Of a stretch of DNA of 18,974 nt, positions 14,203 to 18,974 are shown piece after piece. A program made the translations under genes and the position numbers. The stretch is from Candidatus Rokubacteria bacterium RIFCSPLOWO2_02_FULL_72_37 (GTDB taxonomy: Bacteria > Methylomirabilota > Methylomirabilia > Rokubacteriales > CSP1-6), in NCBI GenBank assembly GCA_001790315.1, contig MGCE01000007.1, positions 1-18,974 of the forward strand, in the 5' to 3' direction. Each line of letters opens with the position of its first letter. Position 1 is the stretch's first letter. The notes beneath the pieces are model-generated. The model was not told the DNA's origin, made no database searches, and saw nothing but the letters and a program-made list of their open reading frames with translations.

Positions 14203-15738
14203 ATTAGTACATCCGGTATAAGCATCCCGTCGCTCTCGCCGAGCCGCGAGGAGTTCCGGAGTCTCGCGGGACAGGGTAACCTCGTGCCCGTCTTCGCCGA
14301 GCTGCCGGCGGACCTCGACACGCCCCTCTCTGCGTACCTGCGCCTCCGACCGGGGCCATACTCGTTCCTGCTCGAGTCGGTCGAGGGGGGCGAGGTGTGG
14401 GCGCGCTACTCCTTCCTGGGCGCCGAGCCGCTCATGGTGCTCACGGGCAAGAACGGCCGCGTCACCCTCCGGCGGGCCGGCAAGACCGAGCGCCTGCCCG
14501 ACGGTAGCCCCCTCGACGCCGTCCGCGAGCTGTTGCGCCAGTTCAAGCCCGTGCCGGTGCCCGGCTTGCCGCGCTTCCAGGGCGGCGCCGTCGGTTACCT
14601 CGCGCACGACATGGTCCACCACATGGAGCGGCTGCCGCGCACCACCAGGGACGACCTCGGCCTGCCGGACGCCGTGTTTCTCTTCACCGATACCCTGCTC
14701 GTGTTCGACAACCTGCGCCACCGGCTGCTCGTGATCGCCAACGCGGTGATCGACCGCCGCGATCCGGCCGCCCTCGATCGCGCCTACGACCGGGCCGCCG
14801 TGCGCATCGGGATGACGCTCGCGAAGCTGGCGCGCCCCGCCCGTGCGCCCGCCCCGCTCCACCTCACGCCGCCGGCGGCGCTCCTCGCCCTGGGAGAGGA
14901 GGGCTTCACGACGACGATCAGCGAGGCGGACTTCACGGAGGCGGTGCGCCGCGCCAAGGAGCACATCGCCGCCGGCGACGCCTACCAGATCGTCCTCTCC
15001 CGGCGGCTCGACTGCCGCCTGACGGCGGACCCGTTCACGGTCTATCGCGCGCTGCGAACGATCAACCCCTCCCCGTACCTCTTCTTCCTGCGGCTCGGAC
15101 CGACGACGATCGTCGGCTCGTCCCCCGAGGTGCTCGTGCGCGTGGAAGGCGATCGCGTGGATCTCCGGCCGATCGCGGGCACACATCCACGCGGCGCGAC
15201 CGACACCGAGGACCGCGAGATCGAGACGGCGCTCAAGACGGACCCGAAGGAGCGCGCCGAGCACGTGATGCTCGTGGACCTGGGACGGAACGACGTCGGG
15301 CGCGTTTCCGAGCTCGGCTCGGTCAAGGTCACCGAGTTCATGGAGGTCGAGCGCTACTCGCACGTCATGCACCTGGTGAGCCACGTGACCGGCACGCTCA
15401 GGGCCGGCACCGATGCGCTCGACGTGCTCCAGGCGTGCTTCCCGGCGGGGACGCTGACGGGCGCTCCGAAGATCCGCGCCATGGAGATCATCGACGAGCT
15501 GGAGCCGACGCAGCGCGGACCGTATGGCGGCGCGGTGGGCTACGTCTCCTATTCGGGGAATCTCGATTCGTGCATCACGATCCGCACGGTCGTCTGTCAC
15601 GGGCGGCGCGCGTCGGTCCAGGTGGGCGCCGGGATCGTCGCCGACTCGGACCCGAAGACCGAGTGGCTCGAGACGATGTCCAAGGCGCGCGGCATGGTGC
15701 TCGCGCTGCGGATGGCTTCGGGAGCCGGACGGCGATGA
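14203..15738 (+). CDS. trpE: Anthranilate synthase component I
   Basis: TrpE converts chorismate to anthranilate using ammonia delivered by TrpG, the first committed step of tryptophan synthesis. The N-terminal homologous region begins at SPSREEFRSLAGQGNLVPVF, and the LLES motif for tryptophan feedback binding is at about residues 56-59. The chorismate-binding domain follows, with GDAYQIVLSRR, AGTHPRGA, LVDLGRNDVGRV, FPAGTLTGAPKIRAM and PYGGAVGYVSYSGNLD. Length is about 511 residues, typical of the family. The start is a problem: no in-frame ATG, GTG or TTG lies between the trxA stop and GTG 14284, and GTG 14284 would delete the conserved SPSREEF segment. I chose ATT at 14203, which follows a GGCGGGGA stretch. 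ATA at 14218, ATC at 14224 or CTG at 14176 are alternatives, and a sequence error is possible. The gene overlaps trpG by ATGA. Confidence 0.93.
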   Translation: MSTSGISIPSLSPSREEFRSLAGQGNLVPVFAELPADLDTPLSAYLRLRPGPYSFLLESVEGGEVWARYSFLGAEPLMVLTGKNGRVTLRRAGKTERLPDGSPLDAVRELLRQFKPVPVPGLPRFQGGAVGYLAHDMVHHMERLPRTTRDDLGLPDAVFLFTDTLLVFDNLRHRLLVIANAVIDRRDPAALDRAYDRAAVRIGMTLAKLARPARAPAPLHLTPPAALLALGEEGFTTTISEADFTEAVRRAKEHIAAGDAYQIVLSRRLDCRLTADPFTVYRALRTINPSPYLFFLRLGPTTIVGSSPEVLVRVEGDRVDLRPIAGTHPRGATDTEDREIETALKTDPKERAEHVMLVDLGRNDVGRVSELGSVKVTEFMEVERYSHVMHLVSHVTGTLRAGTDALDVLQACFPAGTLTGAPKIRAMEIIDELEPTQRGPYGGAVGYVSYSGNLDSCITIRTVVCHGRRASVQVGAGIVADSDPKTEWLETMSKARGMVLALRMASGAGRR

Positions 15739-16307
15739 TCCTCGTCATCGACAACTACGACTCCTTCACCTACAACCTCGTCCAGTACCTCGGCGAGCTG
15801 GGCGCCCGGATGGAGGTCCTGCGCAACGACGCGATGGACGTGGATCGACTCGCCGGCATGCAGCCCGAGCGGGTCGTGATCTCGCCGGGGCCCGGCACCC
15901 CGGATCAGGCGGGAGTCTCGATCGAGTTGATCCGGCGGCTCGGGCCGACGACACCGATCCTCGGCGTGTGTCTCGGCCATCAGGCGATCGGCCGCGCGTT
16001 CGGGGCGACCGTCGCGCGCGCGCGCACCCAGATGCACGGCAAGACCTCGACGATCCGCCACGACGGCCGCGGCGTGTTCGCCGGTCTCGACAACCCCTTC
16101 GTCGCGACGCGCTACCACTCGCTCGCCGTCATGCGCGACACCGTGCCCGAGGAGCTCGAGGTCACGGCCGAGGCAGAGGACGGCGAGATCATGGGGATCC
16201 GCCACCGCCGGTGGCCGATCGAGGGCGTCCAGTTCCATCCCGAGTCGATCCTGACCGTCGAGGGGAAGAAGCTCTTGAAGAACTTCCTCTCCGTGGCCTC
16301 GCGGTGA
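15735..16307 (+). CDS. trpG: Anthranilate synthase component II, glutamine amidotransferase
   Basis: A 190-residue class I glutamine amidotransferase that hydrolyses glutamine and passes ammonia to TrpE. It begins MILVIDNYDSFTYNLVQYLG, a signature of TrpG/PabA. The oxyanion region PGPGTP is at 51-56, the nucleophile C79 lies in GVCLGHQAIG, and the partners H168 and E170 are in HPES. Its ATG overlaps the trpE stop (ATGA), so it is translated in coupling with its partner subunit. In organisms lacking a separate pabA the same subunit can also serve p-aminobenzoate synthesis; the window does not show whether that applies. The stop overlaps the GTG of the next gene. Confidence 0.96.
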   Translation: MILVIDNYDSFTYNLVQYLGELGARMEVLRNDAMDVDRLAGMQPERVVISPGPGTPDQAGVSIELIRRLGPTTPILGVCLGHQAIGRAFGATVARARTQMHGKTSTIRHDGRGVFAGLDNPFVATRYHSLAVMRDTVPEELEVTAEAEDGEIMGIRHRRWPIEGVQFHPESILTVEGKKLLKNFLSVASR

Positions 16308-17329
16308 GCGCGGCTCGGCCAACCGAGCGCTCGCTGATCGAGCTCATCCGCCGGGCCGCCCCGCCGGCAGCCGGGGTGCGGGTGGGAATCGGCGACGACT
16401 GCGCCGTGCTCGAGCCGAGCCCGGGCAGCGTCCTGCTGGCCACGACCGACCTGCTCCTCGAGGACGTGCACTTCCGTCGGCGATGGGCCCGCCCGCGCGA
16501 CGTGGGGTGGAAGTCGCTCGCGGTGAACCTCTCCGACATCGCGTCGATGGGCGGCCGTCCGCGATGGGCGCTCGTCGCCCTCGCGTGTCCTGAGAACGTG
16601 ACGACCGACGAGGCTGCGGCGTTCTGGGCAGGCGCGCTCGACCTCGCGGCGGAGCACGCCGTCGCCGTGGTGGGCGGCGACACGGCCGCGTCGCCCCACG
16701 GGTGGGCCGTCAACGTGACCGTGCTCGGCGAGGCGGTGCGGCCGCCGTTGCTGCGGTCCACGGCGCGTCCCGGAGACGTGATCGCGGTCACCGGCGTTCT
16801 GGGACGCTCGGCGGCCGGGCTGGCACTGCTCGAGGACCCGGATGCGGCGGGCCCTCTCGGTGCGGAGGCGCGCGCGGACGCCACAGGGGCCCATCTGCGG
16901 CCGCGGCCACGCGTCCGCGAGGGCCAGTGGCTCGGCGCGGCCGGCGGCGTGACGGCGATGATCGACCTCTCCGACGGCCTCGCCACGGATCTGGGCCACA
17001 TCGTCGAGGAGAGCGGCGTGGGGACACGCGTCGAGCTTCAGCGCCTGCCCGTGGCCGCGAGCGCGTGCGCCGTCGCCGCGGCCCTCGGGCGCGACGCCCT
17101 GGCCTGGGCGACGAGCGGTGGCGAGGACTATGAACTCCTGCTCACCTGCGCTCCTGACGCCTACACGCGCCTGGCGACCGGGCTCGAGACTGCGACGGGC
17201 ACGCCGCTCACCGCGATCGGGGAGATCATGACCGCGGACGCCGGCCTCCGCTGGACCGACGCCTCGGGGCGCGAGATCCCGGTCGGGCCGGGCTTCGAGC
17301 ACTTCGTGACAGGGCGCTCACGTGTCTGA
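16304..17329 (+). CDS. thiL: Thiamine-monophosphate kinase
   Basis: ThiL phosphorylates thiamine monophosphate to thiamine diphosphate with ATP, the last step of the cofactor pathway. The 341-residue product, typical of the family, has GIGDDCAV (28-35), TTDLLLEDVHF (47-57), NLSDIASMGG (75-84), VGGDT (123-127), DLSDGLATDL (221-230) and SGGEDYELL (271-279), covering the Mg-ATP and substrate sites of the PurM/ThiL superfamily. The start is a GTG at 16304 that overlaps the trpG stop as GTGA; it is the position that best fits the family N-terminus. No TPP riboswitch is seen ahead of it, which fits its place inside an operon. It overlaps the next gene by 8 bases. Confidence 0.95.
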   Translation: MSAARPTERSLIELIRRAAPPAAGVRVGIGDDCAVLEPSPGSVLLATTDLLLEDVHFRRRWARPRDVGWKSLAVNLSDIASMGGRPRWALVALACPENVTTDEAAAFWAGALDLAAEHAVAVVGGDTAASPHGWAVNVTVLGEAVRPPLLRSTARPGDVIAVTGVLGRSAAGLALLEDPDAAGPLGAEARADATGAHLRPRPRVREGQWLGAAGGVTAMIDLSDGLATDLGHIVEESGVGTRVELQRLPVAASACAVAAALGRDALAWATSGGEDYELLLTCAPDAYTRLATGLETATGTPLTAIGEIMTADAGLRWTDASGREIPVGPGFEHFVTGRSRV

Positions 17330-18596
17330 CGGCGTCCTCGCCCGTCTTCTCGCGCTGGGGATGCTCGTCGTGTGCTCTGCCGTCTTCACGGGCGCGGAGG
17401 CGGCCTACTTCTCGCTCGGGCGAGCCCGTCTCAGGCGTCTGGCGCAGCGCCAGGCCGGCGACACGACCCCCGAGAAGCTGATCGACCGTCCGCACGACCT
17501 GCTGGTCACCCTTCTCGTCGCGATCACGGTCATCAACATCGGCGCCTCGGCCCTCGCCGCCGACATCGCCGATGAGGTCTTCGGCCACCGGCTCGGCCTG
17601 GCCGTGCAGATCCTGGGGACCATCCTGATTCTCACCACCTTCGGCGAGGTGCTGCCGATGACGCTCGCGGTGAAATCCCCCGAGCGTTTCCTGGCGTTCG
17701 TGCATCGCCCGGTCGCCTGGCTCGGCACCCTGCTGGCGCCGGTCCGTCTGGCGCTCGGCGGTCTCACCGCGCTCACCGTGCGGCTCGCGGGCCACGAGCG
17801 ACGGGAGGGCCCCGAGCTCACCGAGGAGGAGCTGCGAACTCTCGTCGACGTGGGTGCCAGCGAGGGGATCGTCGAGCGCGAGGAGCGCGAGATGATCCAC
17901 AAGGTCTTCGAGCTCGAGGACACGCTCGTGCGCTCGGTCATGGTGCCGCGCACGGACATGTTCTGCCTCGACATCGAGACCCCGGCCGATACGATCCTGC
18001 CCGCGCTCCGCGAGCACCTGCACTCGCGCGTCCCCGTGTACGAGGGCTCGATCGACGTCATCATCGGCATCCTCTACACGAAGGATCTGCTCCCGCACGT
18101 GGGCGGCCTCCCGGCGGGATTCGACCTGCGCGCTCACCTCCACCCCCCGTACTTCGTGCCAGAGTCCAAGCGCGCCGATGGGCTGCTGCAGGAGTTCCAG
18201 GCCAAGAAGCTCCACCTGGCGATCGTCGTCGACGAGTACGGCGGGACGGCCGGCCTGGTCTCGCTCGAAGACCTGCTGGAGGAGCTGGTCGGAGAGATCC
18301 AGGACGAGTTCGATGAGCCCGAGCGGCTCCTCCAGCGGGTCGACGCGACCACCTTCCGGGTGGCCGGCAAGCTGCCGATCGACGAGCTGAATGCGGCCAC
18401 CGGCCTCCACCTCTCGAACGAGGGCTACGACACGGTCGGCGGCTGGGTGCTCGACCTGTTCGGCCGCGTGCCGCGCAAGGCCGAGCGCATGGAGACGCCG
18501 GAGCTGTCCGTCACGGTCGAGAAGGTCGAGCGCACGCGGATCGTCGAGGTGCTCGTCGCGCTGCGCCGGCCCGCATCGGAGGAGGTCGCGGCATGA
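17322..18596 (+). CDS. CNNM/CorC-type membrane protein: DUF21, CBS pair, CorC_HlyC domain
   Basis: A 424-residue protein of the HlyC/CorC (CNNM) family, linked in other organisms to magnesium or cobalt efflux and to membrane stress resistance. The DUF21 transmembrane domain covers about 1-155, with helices at roughly 5-30, 60-85, 92-115 and 125-150. A CBS pair follows at about 205-265 and 270-328 (MVPRTDM and VVDEYGGTAGLVSLEDLLEELVGEI are hallmark segments), then the C-terminal CorC_HlyC domain at 335-415. The usual GE-x-x-PK motif in DUF21 reads GEVLPMT here, so the conserved lysine is missing. The GTG start at 17322 lies inside the thiL end. The stop overlaps the ATG of a second family member, suggesting the two work as a pair, perhaps a heterodimer. 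The transported ion, if any, is not evident. Confidence 0.92.
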   Translation: MSDGVLARLLALGMLVVCSAVFTGAEAAYFSLGRARLRRLAQRQAGDTTPEKLIDRPHDLLVTLLVAITVINIGASALAADIADEVFGHRLGLAVQILGTILILTTFGEVLPMTLAVKSPERFLAFVHRPVAWLGTLLAPVRLALGGLTALTVRLAGHERREGPELTEEELRTLVDVGASEGIVEREEREMIHKVFELEDTLVRSVMVPRTDMFCLDIETPADTILPALREHLHSRVPVYEGSIDVIIGILYTKDLLPHVGGLPAGFDLRAHLHPPYFVPESKRADGLLQEFQAKKLHLAIVVDEYGGTAGLVSLEDLLEELVGEIQDEFDEPERLLQRVDATTFRVAGKLPIDELNAATGLHLSNEGYDTVGGWVLDLFGRVPRKAERMETPELSVTVEKVERTRIVEVLVALRRPASEEVAA

Positions 18597-18974
18597 TGCT
18601 CCTCTGGCTCGCCGCCGCGTGCCTGCTCGCCACGATGTTCTTCTCGGCCGCCGAGATGGCGTTCATCGCGGCCAATCGCCTGCGCCTGCGCCACGCGGCC
18701 GAGGCCGGAAGCGGAACCGCGGCGAGCTACCTCGAGGCGTTCCGGCAGCCCGAGCGGACCCTGTCCACCGCGATGATGGGCGTGACCATCGCCCACATCG
18801 TCGCCTCGTCGACCGCGACGTGGAGCCTCCTGCCGGTCCTCGGCAAGTGGGCGCCGCTCGTCGTCACCGCCGGGCTCACGCCAGTGATGCTGGTGTTCGG
18901 CGAGATCATCCCGAAGGCGATCGCGCGCGAGTGGTCCACCACGCTCATCCTCCGCCTCTACTGGCCGCTCACCT
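18593..18974 (+). CDS. Second CNNM/CorC-type DUF21 membrane protein (partial, runs off the window)
   Basis: An ATG at 18593 overlaps the preceding stop (ATGA) and has GGAGGAGG upstream. The frame is open to the last base, giving about 127 residues. The product starts MMLLWLAAACLLATMFFSAAEMAF, with the SAAE motif normal for the first DUF21 helix, and reaches FGEIIPKAIAREW, the canonical GE-x-x-PK motif that the upstream paralogue lacks. Three hydrophobic segments are visible. Any CBS or CorC_HlyC domains would lie beyond the window. It is a diverged paralogue, not a recent duplicate, of the gene before it. Confidence 0.88.
   Translation, partial: MMLLWLAAACLLATMFFSAAEMAFIAANRLRLRHAAEAGSGTAASYLEAFRQPERTLSTAMMGVTIAHIVASSTATWSLLPVLGKWAPLVVTAGLTPVMLVFGEIIPKAIAREWSTTLILRLYWPLT

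Noticed and set aside
14119..15600. Open frame of 493 codons antisense to trpE
   Set aside because: trpE is unmistakable on the sense strand, and the antisense product has no recognisable motif.

Overview
The window is GC-rich DNA (about 70% in most lines counted by hand) with densely packed genes and no tRNA, rRNA, CRISPR or insertion sequence that I can see. Several secreted proteins with signal peptides, a multiheme c-type cytochrome and an NtrC-type sigma-54 regulator point to a diderm (Gram-negative-type) bacterium. The composition and gene style would fit lineages such as Rokubacteria/Methylomirabilota or a GC-rich deltaproteobacterial or acidobacterial group. That placement is inference and cannot be settled from this sequence.

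Layout. (1) 1-150: tail of a family 2 glycosyltransferase. (2) 212-571, minus strand: a small exported protein with a His-rich tail. (3) 856-11270, plus strand: a tightly spaced cluster. It encodes a secreted protein with two YD repeats, a glycine-rich exported protein, a periplasmic or extracellular cytochrome with 11 apparent heme sites, and a 2087-residue RHS/YD protein. The RHS protein carries an N-terminal six-blade NHL-like propeller, Ig/TIG-type modules, an RHS core and a variable C-terminal tip that looks like a permuted papain-like effector. A small multi-span membrane protein, the candidate immunity protein, follows it. The cytochrome and RHS genes overlap by ATGA. GC drops to about 60% over the end of the RHS gene and the membrane-protein gene, as expected of an exchangeable toxin/immunity cassette. 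(4) 11306-13725, minus strand: a FIST-domain protein and an NtrC-family response regulator with a GAFSGA variant of the sigma-54 contact loop. No histidine kinase is in view. (5) 13850 to the end, plus strand: trxA, trpE, trpG, thiL and two CorC/CNNM-type DUF21 membrane proteins. From trpE onward each junction overlaps, so this is probably one operon that mixes redox housekeeping, tryptophan synthesis, thiamine diphosphate synthesis and a putative divalent-cation or membrane-stress function.

The most unusual item is region 3, where a multiheme cytochrome is apparently translated in coupling with a giant RHS polymorphic-toxin-like protein that itself begins with a beta-propeller. Either the RHS shell and propeller serve a surface electron-transfer apparatus, or a toxin gene has been captured into a cytochrome operon. 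The sequence alone does not decide between them.
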